Source: Trebouxia sp. TZW2008
Lineage: Eukaryota; Chlorophyta; Trebouxiophyceae; Trebouxiales; Trebouxiaceae
Direction of reading: 5' to 3'
Assembly: GCA_002118135.1 (NCBI GenBank)
Contig: BDIU01000036.1
Location: 186,001 to 250,000 of the forward strand
DNA length: 64,000 nucleotides
The first letter of the stretch is position 1. Each line of letters opens with the position of its first letter. Both the position numbers and the translations under genes were made by a program. The notes beneath the pieces were generated by a model. That model was given only the letters and a program-made list of their open reading frames with translations, was not told the DNA's origin and did no database searches. Positions 22,565 to 34,558 of the stretch are shown in pieces.

Positions 22565-24070
22565 TCATTGCTTGGAAGCAACCAATGTACCCATGAGTCC
22601 AAAGCCAACCTCATAATGAGTTGCTTTGGTGAATCCAGCCTGTCTTGCAAGCTGCTCCTGCTGTTTGCCTGCAGTTGCCATTCACCATTTTCCTTTTGAA
22701 ATTGTGCACGACAGAAGTCTTGTATGGAACAAAGAGGACTATCTGGATTTGCTTGCAAACGATGTACCTGTGGCAAAACGTTTGATTGAAGGCCTCAGAT
22801 ACTCGTACTCTTCAGCTAGATTGTACATTCTGGCTGCTGGCACAACAATGTTATCAAGAGAAAAGCCTTGAAACCAGTCCACCAGTTGGTTGTCAGTGTT
22901 GTTAAAATCTAGTATTGCAACTTTGCTGCCAGGCCTGAGAACCCTGTGCAACTCCTGCAAAGCACAATGTGATGGTGTGACATCTTGCTGTGGAGTCTCA
23001 ACTACCTGAAACCAAAGGTCTGAATGACATGTGCCCAGAGCAATTAGCACTCAGGCAGCAAGTGAATGCAAGCGCGACGAAGGGCACTGTGCTTGAGCAC
23101 TCAGTCTGGACAGGCAGGGCCACAAATTCAACCTGCAATGCCTTCAGCACATCAGGCACATTCCTGAGGCCATAGCCCATTGTGGCTCCATCAAAGCTGC
23201 TATCAGGGAATGGGAGTTGCATTGCATCTCCCTGTACCCATTCTATGTTGGCCTTTGATTGCTTCAAATTTGGAGACTGCGCTGATTGCCTTGCTGCAGC
23301 GTCATCCAGCATTTCTTGTGCAAAGTCCAGTCCAACCACCTGCATTGAAACCTTTCCTGCTGACAGTGGTGGCAGGCCTTGGACAGATCAGCCTTGCCCA
23401 AGTCAACAGCAGTTTGTGCGAGATTGCATATTGTGCAAGGTGAGATGCACCCATTTTGTTGCTGCTGACCTGCCCAGATGGGCCAACTGCTTCTGCTAAT
23501 CTGAAAGCTAGGTCACCACTGCCACAGCAGACATCCAAGACTTGCTGTCCCTTGGAAGCCTCAGCCCATTTCACTGCCATACGCTTCCATATGCGATGTT
23601 GGCCCAAGCTTAGCACATCATTCAGCTGCAGAGGCGTGTCTTAAGCTAAGCGCCTCTTGCATGCTTTAGTGACAGCTCCTGTATGGCTGTTGCTTTGCTT
23701 CACCTGGTCATATACTGGTGCTATTCTGTTGAAGAGTTTCTGCCTGTCTTGGTATACAGGCTGCTGTGTGCTCAATTGACTCTGGCAACGATCACCTGCA
23801 GTAGGAAAATCTGAGTTCATGCGCATGGTGTTTAAAACCGTGTATCATTCCTATGGTGCACCTGCAAGAAATGTATGTGACATCTTGAGCGTGCAGTGAC
23901 CTGCGCAGCAGCGCAAGTGCAGAATGCAAGTGCAACATGCTGGGATCCATGCTTGCGCACTGGAGGAGGCACGTACCGCCGGTGCGCCGTACGCTGAACG
24001 GTGTCCAATAAGTTGTTGCGCGTAAACCCTGTTGCAAGCTGTTGCAGGAAATTACAGGCACGACTTGCAT
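22565..24070 (-). CDS. menG: Demethylphylloquinone methyltransferase (MenG/UbiE family), plastid-targeted
   Basis: SAM-dependent methyltransferase for the last step of phylloquinone (vitamin K1, photosystem I cofactor) synthesis. Six exons in phase give 279 aa: 24070-23977, 23795-23704, 23625-23470, 23339-23133, 22954-22768 and 22668-22565. Conserved blocks: QKLFNRIAPVYDQLND, SLGQHRIWKRMAV, the SAM motif VLDVCCGSGDLAFRLAE, VVGLDFAQEML, GDAMQLPFPDSSFDGATMGY, GLRNVPD, RVLRPGSKVAILDFN and the C-terminal GLMGTLVA. IDNVVVP-like LDNIVVPAARMYNLAEEYEYL fits the plant and cyanobacterial MenG branch better than mitochondrial COQ5. Exon 1 encodes a basic, Ser/Thr-rich leader (MQVVPVISCNSLQQGLRATT) suited to a chloroplast transit peptide. 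An in-frame ATG at 24109 is an alternative start. A TGTAA motif lies at 22485-22481 after the stop. Divergent from AP-4 epsilon, 196 bp apart. Confidence 0.93.
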
Positions 24071-24266
24071 GCGAAAACGGTATCGGTCACAGGGCGCTGC
24101 TCTGCGCAAACATACAAGATCACTGACAGGCGCATGTCACTGTCAACGCTGTCACCCAATTGAGGGATTCTCAAGCCTGTTGTCGTTAGGTCTGCAGGTC
24201 AACTCTGAAAGTAGTCAACCGTGCTAGTGTGGACACTGCCTGAACTTGCCAAAACTTTCGCCCATC
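24071..24266. promoter_or_regulatory. Compact bidirectional promoter region menG / AP4E
   Basis: Only 196 bases separate the divergent ATGs, so both transcription starts must lie within them or inside the 5' exons. I see no TATA box. If the upstream in-frame ATG at 24109 is used for menG, the gap shrinks to 157 bases. Confidence 0.5.
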
Positions 24267-27200
24267 ATGAATAGCATTACAGCCTCGATGGGCAAGAAGG
24301 GCCCTACGTGGAGTCGCGAGTTTGACTCCCTGATCAGAGCCATCGGGGAGTGCAAGTCAAAAGCAGAGGAAGACGCTTTAATCAGCAAGGAAGTCGAGAT
24401 TCTCAAGCCCCGGCTCAAAGATCCTAAGCTGGATAAGCGATGGCTCAAGGAGCTGCTTGTACGTCTGATATACGTCGAGATGCTTGGGCAGGACGCAAGT
24501 TGGGCGCACGTAAAGGCGCTGCAAGCCTGCAGCGAGACTAATCTGATCACAAAGAAGGTTGCGATTCGCTCGTCGACTGACACTTGGGCGTCATGCACAC
24601 TGCTCACCATGTGAAATATGCAACGTACTCGATGCGCATTGCATCGTATCCTTGACGCAATTTGGTCTTGTTATCAGCAACACTGCCTCTATGCAGGTTG
24701 CATATCTGGCCTCCACGCTGTTCCTAGATTATAAAGACGACACCATCATCCTTGTTGTCAACACGCTCAGTACAGATCTGAGAAGTGACAACTACCTTGT
24801 AGGTATGTTTTCCATGTTGATCAAAGCATCATTTGCGCTGCTGTAGGTACAACTGCACATGCTGCATGCATGTTCAATGTCGATGACAACGAGTGCTTGC
24901 TGCTGCAGTGTGTGCAGCTCTGGCAGCTATATGCAAGCTGATAAGCTCAGATCTGATCAATGCTGTATTGCCAAGGACACTGGAGCTGCTGAATCACCAC
25001 AAGGAGCTTGTGCGCAAGAAGGCTGTCATGGCCTTGCATAGATATCTGCAACTAGACCCAGAGCGTGAAGGTCCTCTTTCTGGCGTGGATCTGGACAGGC
25101 ATTTGCGGCAAGCACTGTGTGACAAGGCAAGCACGTGCATGCTGCTACACGGAGAATGCTGCTAAACAGAGAATGCTGCTACACAAACAAGCAGATGCTG
25201 CTGTCTGTTGTTGCCATAAGCAAGTAGCAGGCTGGTGCAGCAATCAGGCATTAGAAACATTGGCAGGTTGTAATCTATTGAAATCTGCTGCAGGACCCAT
25301 CTGTGATGAGCGCTGCCCTGTGTGCACTGCAAGAAGCAATTCAAAGGGACCCAAAGCCGTACAAGAATCTGATTCCCAGCTTTGTCAGTATACTGAAACA
25401 GGTATGTCTATCAGTATGCCATGCTTCAGTCAAGTTCTTTCTACAGCAGGTCTTGCTCAAACCATCAGGAAGCGTTCTGTTGCAGGTTGCTGAGCATAGG
25501 CTTCCAAAAGCTTTTGACTACCACCGTACCCCAGCTCCTTTTCTTCAGGTAATGTTTCATATCCCAATCTGGGTACCTCTGCCTGCACAAATCAACACTA
25601 TTTTGCTAGTGATAGTCTGCCATCGCACTTGATGTCCCAACCTGATCACTCTGCCTGTTACAGCAATAAATGTGTTGCATTGGTTTGGCCTTGGCAGCTG
25701 AAATACATCTGAACGAGGTGCCTATCATGCTACAGATCAAGCTTTTGCGCGTTTTGGGGCACCTAGGAGCCTCAGACAAGCAAGCCAGCGACAACATGTA
25801 CTCTGTTGTGGCTGACAGTATGCGTAGAGGCAACACAGGGCATACAATTGGCAATGCCATCGTATATGAGGCAGTCAGGACCATTGCAAGCATCTACCCT
25901 AACCCCACATTACTACAGTCAGGTGCGTACGGCTCTCAAGCATTTTGCTGTCCATGGTCACTGTGGCAAATGTCATTTCAAGCACTTTGGCATTGGCATC
26001 ATCACACCCCTCAACTCTGGATGTAGCCTGTATTGTGGCAAGGTTTAGCTCATGTTTATGGAGTAGACCCCCATCAAGGGGCAAAGTGCAGCAATCAACA
26101 TCTGTCTCAGCTGCGTTGACATGCAAGGCTACTCGCTTGGCTGATTAAGGTGATGTGCATGCGTGTTGAGCATACTCATGCAATGCTACTTGCTTGGCTT
26201 ATTTGAAGGGTCTGCAAGCATGTTGGGGCACATGCTACACTACTTGCTTGGCTCATTAGAGAGGAACTATGTGCGTACTGTGAAACCCCATGCAGTACCA
26301 CCTGCTTGGCTTGTTCAATGTGCAAGAGAGGTGAGGTTTATGCACGCATCGACACACAGCATGGCTTTGCAGCTGCGGAGATGATTTCCACATTTCTGAA
26401 GAGCAGCAGCCACAACCTGAAGTATGTGGGTATTGATGGCCTGGCCCGCATTGTGCGCATCAATCCCAAATATGCTGCTGAGCACCAGCTGGCTGTCATT
26501 GACTGCTTGGAAGACCCAGATGACATGCTCAAGAAGAAGACTCTGGAGCTACTGTACAAGATGACAAAGCCCAACAATGTTGAGGTCAGCATACTTGTCT
26601 TGCTTTCCCTTCTAGTCATCGTAGCATACAGCAGTTGTTGCGGACATGAACAACTCTGCACATGAGCATATTGCAAATGCTTACTCAAATCAATTTTGTC
26701 CATCATCACTAGCACATATCAAGTACAACACAGGGACAAGATTGCTACCACAGCATGCTGCAATGTCTTCTCACCATGTCTGATGCATTTGACAGCAACA
26801 AAGTGGGCTGGCCAGGAAGCTATCAGGCTCGACAGACGTGGACCTGGTTGGCTTGCAGGTCATAGTTGACAAAATGATTGACTACTTGCGTACCACTAAC
26901 GATGAGGTCACCAAGACTGAGGTTGTGAAGCGGATAGGGGAGCTTGCAGAGCGCTTTGCCCCAGACACTCAGTGGTTCCTGGACACAATGAATCAGGTAG
27001 GCAAATCATGCACCTGTGACTGCTGGCAGTTGTCTTTGCTGTTGGTCTGCGTGTGGTGCATGCTACTCCAATGCCACATTTGCACATGAAAAGCTCAGTT
27101 GCTGCATCAGAGCAGACTGCATCATTGGTCCAAAACAGACAGCGTGCTATGCTGTTGTGCTGCCTAAGTGAAGGTTTGCAACAAATCTAGAGTTTTGAGC

Positions 27201-30200
27201 TCTGTGCCTTGCATTGACTCCTGCTCTTTATCCCTGCATATTGGCTCAGGCTTTGACCAATAATGATCTTCAGTGAATCTTGTGTCAAAGCAATGCCCCC
27301 AGTGCAACAAGTGTGCTGATGTTCCTGCCAATAAAATTCTTCCATCACTTTGGACCCGGGAATGCTGCTGTCTTTCAAGCTGGTTTGACTGCAGCTGTCA
27401 CTCAGACACTAAGTAAAGACACTGCTGTTGTTTCCGATCAGTAAAGCACTTGTCACCATGTGTCATCTTGTGTACAGGTGTTTGAGCTGGGTGGAGATGT
27501 GGTGTCACCCCAGCTAGCCAACAGCCTCATGCGCCTCATTGCTGAGGGGGCAGGTGAAGAAGATGAGCAGGCTGACACAGAGCTGCGGGCGCAGGCAGTG
27601 CGCAGCTACCTGGACCTGCTGGACAAGCCCAAACTGTCTCCAGTCCTGCTCAAGGTTCGGCTCATCCCGATTTCCATTGGTTGCAGCTATTTCTCTGACA
27701 ATACAGATTCATGTTTTCTATTCATAGTAAAAGATTGATCATAAAAATGCCGTTGCCAGCAATCACAATTGCAGTTGTTGCATGTTCCAGCACCAGGGTA
27801 GGATTTGTGCGAAAAAACCTCTAGCAGATGCACCTTGTTACTGTACTCTTGCTGCACAACCTGCTGACACAGCTGAAGCTATCAGGGCAGGACCTCAGTT
27901 TGAAGAAACCACATAGCGTTGAACATCCTGCACTTCCAACTGGAGGCCTTGCTACACTGACCATGATAACTCCATGGCAATGCTCCCTTGTTTGCTCCTG
28001 CCTGGCAAGGTCAAAGCTGAGCAGGAGCAGCTGGTCAGACGCTGTGTTTGCTGCACTTGACCTGATGTGTGTGTCCATATGCAGGTCATATGCTGGGTCT
28101 TAGGGGAATATGGCACTCTGGCTGAGATGCCAGTTGACTCTGTCATTGACAGGCTAGCAGGCATTCTGGACAGCCAGAAGGTGACAGATTCAGTGCGGGG
28201 ATACCTCATCACCGCCTTTGGCAAGCTGTGCAGCCAGTCACAGTGCCGGCTGAGCCCTCAGGCAGAGCAGCTGGTGCATGAGGCCGCCACTTCGCGCAAC
28301 CTGGATCTGCAGCAGCATGCCCTGGAGATCCAAGCACTGCTCAGGTCAGCTTCTCTGTCCATACACCCTTCGTCTGCTTTGTGCACAAATCTGTGCACAT
28401 TGATTGCCCATCAGATACAAGGGCTACTCAGGTTGCCTGTCTTGTTCATCCACCTGTGCGCACTGACTGCCCTTCACATCGAGGCTCTGCTCAGGTTGGC
28501 TTCCCTGTTTACAGTTGTGCACATTGGCTTGTCTTTGCCAGATAGCATCACCACTTCCCGCAACCTGCAGCAGCATGCCCTTGAGATCCAAGCTCTGCTC
28601 AGGTCAGCTGCCCTGTGCATGGGCTGCTTTTGCAGATTGACTGCTTGTCCACAATCCACCACTGACTGCTTTTACAGAACACAGTGCCTGCTCAGGCCAG
28701 CTGCTCTGTTCACGACGCCTGTGCACACTGACTGTCATGGCAAATTGAGATGAATGCTCAAATTGGCTGCCCTATTCAGGCGCGCATTGATTGTCTTTAC
28801 AAAACAGGGTAGCTGCACAGGTTGACGGCACTGTTTACACACCTGTGCACATGGCAAGTAGGACATGTGTCTTGATGCAGTGACAGTGCGCAAGCTTGAC
28901 AAGTGGCGCTGCCTGCAGACGCGGCCTGTGAGAACCTGCAGATGGAGGTGGGACTGCCCTTTTTGAAGTTGATCAATCGTGAAGGGCAGGCAGACTGGCA
29001 GGTGCAGCAGTTGTGGCTCATGCCGGCCAGCTGATCATGAAACCTCATTGCAAAGTTGTTGTGTGCTTAATTGCAGTGGCAGTGCACAAGCTCGGCAGGC
29101 AGCGCTGCCTGCAGATGCATCTTGTGAGGACCTGCAGATGGAGACAGGCCTGCCCTTCCTGAATGCCTTTGTACAGCAGGCGCTGGCTCAGGGGGCGGCC
29201 CCCTACATCACTCCTCAGCAGAGGGCCTCCATGGGGGTCCTTCCCACCTCTCGTCACCATGAAGTCCCTGAACAGCCCCATGCCCTCAGGTAAACAACAA
29301 AGGACTGCACGCCTCAGCTGGTGAGGCTGAAATGGGTCTGGACTTGACTGCAGCTGAGATTGCTCTGGTCCAATGAAGCACGATATTTTCCATTTCAGTG
29401 GTTAGTACTCTTACATGCTTGCGTGTTGTGTATTACATGTGGGCGCCCGCGCTTTAGGCATTTCACTATCCTCACTGCATCTCAGCAACCTGTATTTGCA
29501 AATCCTGATGTGTCTTCTCTTATGTTCTCATATGGAGTATCATGTACAGTGGTTTAGTGCTCTGGTCCAGCTGTGCTGTTTGCTGTGCTGCTGCTGGTGG
29601 CCTCAGCAATAGTGCATGGGCAATGATCCCATTTATGATATGGAATAACATGGGTATATGTTATATAATTATATAATGGGTGCTCACAAAAGATAGAATG
29701 CCCTCACTTTTGCAGCCCAACGTTACATGAGCATTGATTTCCAGCCACTTCATTAGTGTGAATCTGAAAATAGCTTTCAGGTTCGCAGCCTATGAGAAGG
29801 CGCAAGCTCCAGGCACATCACAGCTGCACCACAACCTGCTGGATGGGTCTCATCAGCATGCGGCACAGCAGTCCTCCTCCAGATCTGGCAGTCCTGTCAA
29901 AGGTGAGTGAAGGACTGCAAGCATTGAGCTGACACCTGGGCAGCATACAGGCTTGGTACATATGGCTTATCATGTGTATGGCATGTATTGGAGCACTCAT
30001 ATGCACTGCAGCTGTCTGGCTTGATGACCTACCCTATAGCTGGGTCTTTGCAGCACCCATTACACCTGGGTTAAAGCTCCTTGCAACTGCTGCAACTGTG
30101 GCTCAGCTTCATGTGAAAGCTACTGCAACTGCAATCGCCGTCTTGAATCTTCTTGGCTGACGTCCATGCCATTTGCCTTGCGTCCTGCATGAAGTGTTTG

Positions 30201-32436
30201 GCTCTGTATCCACTGATGCTGGCATTGCTTCTACTTATCTACAGCTCATGCTCATGCCTGCAGCATCAGCATGCAGAAAGCATGCATGCCTCTGCATCAC
30301 AAGATGGACTTATTGCTGCTCAACCTGGAGTTGTACACTATCCAGGTACACATGGCGACGCTGGTCCTGATCTGCTACCCAGCCTGCAATACTAGCGGCA
30401 GCTGACAGTCAGGAGCCCCAACTTGTCTTGCTGCAGCTCAATGTTGGGCGGTGTCCTTGACCTTGATGCAGCCTGTCAGATTAGGCAGTATCGTCGTCCT
30501 GTCGACGTTGCCTGCAAGATGGACATGACTCATCGTGACGTAGTTGTACATTCTGCAGGTATACACGGTGATGCTGGCCCTGCTCCTGCTGCTCAGCCTG
30601 CAGCACCTGTAGCAGCTGCCAATGGGGAGCCCCAGCTGACTCTTAGGGGGGCGGGAGGGGCTAGGCGATGGGGGCCTGCCCACTTTGAGGCACCCCCAGC
30701 TGCTGCTCCTGCTGCTGCTGCCTCTACACGCACCACTGCAGCAGGTACGCCTCATCTTGCTTCATGGCGGCTGCTGTTGCTGCTGCTGCTGCTGTGGTTG
30801 GTGTTACTGTTGTCCCTAGAGATAGGCTCGAAAGCATGAGACCTGTTCCATAAGATGCGCTCATGCTTGACGCTACCGTGGTTGCTTGTGGACATGCATT
30901 GGGTTCAATAGTGCAACTGGCTGCACAGGCTGCAAGCAGTAGCGCGTTTTATTGAAACAACATCAACAGTGCAACTGGCTGCACAGGTTGCAAGCAATAG
31001 TCTGTAGACCGGCATAACAATTCATCATGCAAGCGTTGTGCCTTGCACACCATGCATGCAGCAGTGATCTTGATACAGATCTGCAGTAGCAGCCACAATT
31101 GCTTGACCCTCCATCAGCAATTGGTTCACAGGCCCTGATCTGTACCCCATGATGCAAGTGATGTATACTGAGAAGGTCTCCTTGCTGCTCAGCCTGACAC
31201 AGGCACACCATCCATGTGTAGCTGCTTGAAAGCCTGTTACTCTGTTGTGCAGCGCCCCACGCAGCAGCTGCGCCTGCCACAGCAGCAGCAGACCACCACA
31301 GGCCTGCAGCAGCTGCAACAGCTCCTGAGCCTCATGTCCCCACACAGAAGGAGCTGCTGGCTGCCTCACTCTTTGGTGACAGCAGCAGCAGCAGGCCTGC
31401 CAGACAGCGAAGGGCGGTTGCACACCATGCTCCTGCTGCTGCCCAGCCTTCGTCCCCAGCTCAGACAGCCCCTGCTGCTGCCCAGCCTGCTGCAGCAGAC
31501 TTGCTGTTGGACTTGGATTCACCAAAGACAGCTGCTGCTGCTCCCACAGCCTTGTCAGGTGACTCCTCAAAAGCATTGACTTTCTTGGTTCTTAGTCATG
31601 CCCCGTGATCTTCTACATTCCTTTAAGCAGCTAGTGTGTCCTGAGGCATGCTGCCAAGCCTGCTGCAGCTGAGTTGCTGCTAGACTTGGCTTCGCCTAAG
31701 ACAGCTGCGGCTGCTGCTCCAACAGCCTTGTCAGGTACTCTTGTTGTAGATATGTTGCATACTTGCATGTTTATGTTGTGCTTTTGACTTGCAGGGCCAG
31801 CAGTCTCAAAATTCCTTCTGTTGAAACCTCAAGCTGTGTATCCTGAGGCATACTGCTCCCTTTATCAGTGATTGCTGAAGAGCATACTTTCTGAGCTATG
31901 TTTTGCACCTGTTCTGTCACCTGTTCAGTGACTGCTTGATAGATCATTCATGGAGGCATGTCAACCCATTTGTTCAAGAAGAGATGGTTGCCACATCTTG
32001 CCACTCTGCAATGTCAGGTAGGTTCTTTCTATTGCTTGCTGTTTTGGAAGTCAAAAACTTGTTTGTGCCTGATTCAGATCCCTTCACAGCGCTCCAGGGT
32101 GTCTCTGTTCCAGCTGCTGCACCACCACCTGCTGCCCAAACTCCAAATTTGATGGAGCTAGGCGATTTGATGGGTACTGACTCACTGCCAGCACAGGCGC
32201 CACCATCGCAAAGCTCACCATTTGGTCTAGAAACGTCACAGCAAAATCAGCCTCTCGTATATGGCGGTCAGATAGGAGAAGCGCCTGCAGCAGTAGCACA
32301 GGTGCCAGCACCTAGCCAGCAGCAACCAAAAGCTGCTCCTGCTGCAGGAGGCCCTGCACCAATGGCACCTAGGGGTAATGCAGCCGTAGAGCAACAAGCT
32401 GGTCGTAAGGATCCCTTTGCAGACTTGTTTAGCTAG
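24267..32436 (+). CDS. AP4E1: AP-4 complex subunit epsilon
   Basis: Large subunit of the AP-4 coat that sorts cargo at the trans-Golgi network. Seventeen exons in phase give about 1026 aa:
24267-24557, 24697-24802, 24909-25126, 25294-25401, 25486-25548, 25736-25922, 26373-26584, 26859-26996, 27478-27654, 28085-28344, 29077-29289, 29781-29902, 30277-30345, 30559-30744, 31253-31558, 31669-31734 and 32078-32436.
The adaptin trunk is clear: WSREFDSLIRAIGECKSKAE, IYVEMLGQDAS, NTLSTDLRSDNYLV, RKKAVMALHRY, CDKDPSVMSAALC, DNMYSVV, NLKYVGIDGLARIV, FAPDTQWFLDTM and ICWVLGEYG. ASCEDLQMETGLPFLNAFVQ is the hallmark after the trunk. The intron after 25126 needs a GC donor. The last about 330 residues are Ala/Pro/Gln-rich with HVPTQKELLAASLFGD and two DPF motifs (SDPFTALQ, KDPFADLFS at the end). 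I see no folded ear domain. Confidence 0.94.
28320..28720. repeat. Decayed tandem copies of an AP-4 epsilon exon end and its donor
   Basis: The exon ending at 28344 closes with ...CAGCATGCCCTGGAGATCCAAG CACTGCTCAG|GTCAGC. A near copy of the same segment recurs at 28550-28612 (cttcccgcaacctgcagcag...ctgctcag|gtcagc). Shorter relics (ctgctcagg followed by ctgccctg or ttccctg) recur near 28429, 28487 and 28690. Each ends in a potential 5' splice site. Confidence 0.65.
28882..28972 (+). pseudogene. Broken duplicate of AP-4 epsilon exon 11
   Basis: About 90 bases with acceptor cttgatgcag resemble the start of the true exon at 29077 (LPADASCEDLQMETGLPF against LPADAACENLQMEVGLPF here). In the phase set by exon 10, this copy meets TGA within seven codons (SAQA then stop). 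It is a non-coding relic or decoy. Confidence 0.7.
30300..30605. repeat. Direct repeat around AP-4 epsilon exons 13 and 14
   Basis: The block at about 30300-30390 (aagatggactt...gttgtacactatccag|gtacacatggcgacgctgg) recurs diverged at about 30515-30600 (aagatggacatg...gttgtacattctgcag|gtatacacggtgatgctgg). In the first copy the junction serves as a donor; in the second the equivalent ag serves as the acceptor of exon 14. Confidence 0.55.
31669..31734 (+). other. In-frame duplicated 66-nt exon in AP-4 epsilon
   Basis: This exon repeats the last 66 bases of the preceding exon (31493-31558). The products ADLLLDLDSPKTAAAAPTAL and AELLLDLASPKTAAAAAPTA nearly match. It keeps phase 1 at both ends with acceptor gcctgctgcag and donor TCAG|gtactc, so it adds or skips 22 residues without a frameshift. 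It is already counted in the gene model. Confidence 0.7.
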
Positions 32437-32920
32437 CTTGCCCAACGTGCCAATTGCAGTCCTGTTTACGAGTGGTCAAATTGCTGCTTGCTGCTTCAAA
32501 CATGACACCTATGATTTGATCATCACGTCTTATTGAATCGAATGGACCGTTTGGTGCTATAAACGAGCATTATTCCTTTTGGATGGGCCTGTTGCAGTGC
32601 TAGCGTTTCTGTGCTGCTCACCTCTTGCTAACTTTGCATTCCAAAATGACACAGCATATCACGGGGGAAACAAAGAGAGAAACGTGGGGAGCCAATCCAA
32701 CAATGAATGAAATGAAGAACAACTAATCGCTGTCTGGGCAAGCTACTTCTACTTTTTGCAAGCAATGAAAGAAAGAAAGGGCCAATTACATGGGAGGGTC
32801 AAAACGGCTACATCTTGTACAACTACACACTAATAGTATGACTACATGACTGCGAGTAGCGCACAGTCTGTGGGCTGTTGGGCAGTATTGCCTGAGATTG
32901 GAACTGGTGTACAGCTGAAG
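32437..32920. other. Tail-to-tail spacer AP4E / GT29-like gene
   Basis: No coding signal. Plus ttaca at 32786-32790 (TGTAA on the minus strand) is a candidate poly(A) signal 131 bases past the minus-strand stop. No clear plus-strand TGTAA was found for AP4E. Confidence 0.4.
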
Positions 32921-34558
32921 CTATACGGAGTCCTCTGCACCATCTTCGTCAGCATTGTCCTCATATATGCGCATGCTGGGCTCTTTCCACTTCTTTCGGT
33001 GCACATACAGCTTGATGCCTGGTGCTGCCAGTAAGCCTTCCTCCGGCAGCTGACTGATCATGCCAGGCATTGCAACACATGGGGTATTGCTTGAGCAACG
33101 TTCATGTAGAACAATCAAGCCTGAGGCGTGCAGCCTGGCAACCAAGTCTGACTCTGCTGCTACATCATGCATTGCAGATCCCTGGATTGCTGGGGGCTGT
33201 GTGTAGACGTGAATTGCTGCATTTGGCCGAGTACACTCCAGCACAGTCATCAAGGCTGCATTCAACAATTGTCCATCAAACAAATGTCAATAGCGCACGA
33301 TTGCGGACATCCAAGATCGTGCATGTGTGCTCGTAAGGACTTGCAAATGATGGCAAGGGAAATTCAGGGCTGCAGAACATTACCTGTCCATGTTAAAGAT
33401 GGCTGCATGACGTTTCCTGAGGCACGTGCTGATGGCCTTGCATTGTACTGCGGCTGCCATGCGCTGTCTGGCACATGTACAGCTGCAATGCTTGCGACAT
33501 TTGCATCCTGGTTATGCAGCTGCACAGCATCCTTCTGCTGTCCACCCATGTACCAGATGGCTTTTGTCCTAGCCAAAATCTGCAGTGCAGCGTCATACTT
33601 AGCATTTGTCTGTGCAACTACTTGATTGCATTACAAATGTTGCCCCTTTTGCAGTCAAAGCAGTGCATAAGGGACGCTGCTGTGTCAATGTATACTTATC
33701 ATGGGACTAGCTATTTGCTTGCATGAATCCTTGGCTTACCTGCTGTGTGCTGCACTGCTTGTCATTTGCCATTGCTGCTATTGTTGTTCCTGACATTGTG
33801 TCAGCAATCCACACATCAGCACTTTCAGCGCATGTTACTGTGGTGAGAGCTGTCACGTGCTTGGCTATTGAGCACCCTTGCAGTTCTGGTTGTAGCCAGC
33901 TGGACACATTGGTGTTATCTGCAAAACACTGTGACTTCAACACAACGCTATGAGAACACACTATGAGAACTCGCTTATGCTTGCACAACTCACCAATGAG
34001 AGCAATACAGGGCTGATTGTACAGTGCAGAACACTGTGGTAAGGAGCTCTGCTGTGTGATGGGAAGGTTCAGGTTGCTTTGAGTGAGCCACAAGGACTGC
34101 AGCACGCTCTGCAAAGACTGACTTGAGCTCAATGATGAAGATTGAGCTTTCTCCAAGGCTGTCAGGGCACGCTCTGAAGTATGTCGCAATGAGTTGGTGA
34201 CTACCAAACTCTCTGGCCAACCTGGCTTTGGACTCCAGTCACGGGGTCTCTGTCTGTTAGCTCGGCTTTGCTTCCTGGCCAACTTGCAGAACGCAGATCT
34301 AGGATGCGCTTTGCAATCCTGGGACTCTTTTGACACTGACTGACTGAACTGACTTAGCTTCTGGTCGCTGGGGCGGCCCTGACTGCGAAAGTAGGCTAAA
34401 CGCTGCGGGAGTCTGAACCCCGTGACATACAACCCAACGAGGAGGATCGCGATCACAAGGGGTAGTACAAGCCTGTGTCCAGCCCTGGATGAGCTGCGTC
34501 CTGTTGCTGCTGCCCTAACAGACTGTCGAGAGGTATTGATCACGGTGCGCATCAGCAA
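32921..34558 (-). CDS. Type II membrane protein, possibly sialyltransferase-like (GT29)
   Basis: Four exons in phase give 448 aa: 34558-33994, 33960-33740, 33609-33384 and 33255-32921. A short basic cytosolic tail is followed by one membrane segment (about residues 29-48, LVLPLVIAILLVGLYVTGF) and a Ser/Gln-rich stem, the layout of a Golgi type II glycosyltransferase. Towards the C-terminus, PSLTWTALMTVLECTRPNAA plus IHVYTQP, then a His-Asp, then DLVARLHASGLIVLHERC, recall the order of sialyl-motif S (PS/TG...ALxxCD.V.VYGF), the catalytic His and a terminal LLxxLHxxGxLxLH. However, motif L (GNSG) is not visible after CIALI. The enzyme class is therefore an inference and the gene may be a diverged or inactive member. 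The C-terminus is acidic. Confidence 0.4.

Noticed and set aside
29640..29700. AT-rich palindrome (gttatataattatataat)
   Set aside because: Short intronic AT tract; could form a hairpin but nothing links it to a function.
30690..31560. CAG/CTG-rich tracts as a microsatellite or non-coding repeat
   Set aside because: They fall inside phase-consistent AP-4 epsilon exons and encode Ala/Pro linker, so they are treated as coding low complexity.
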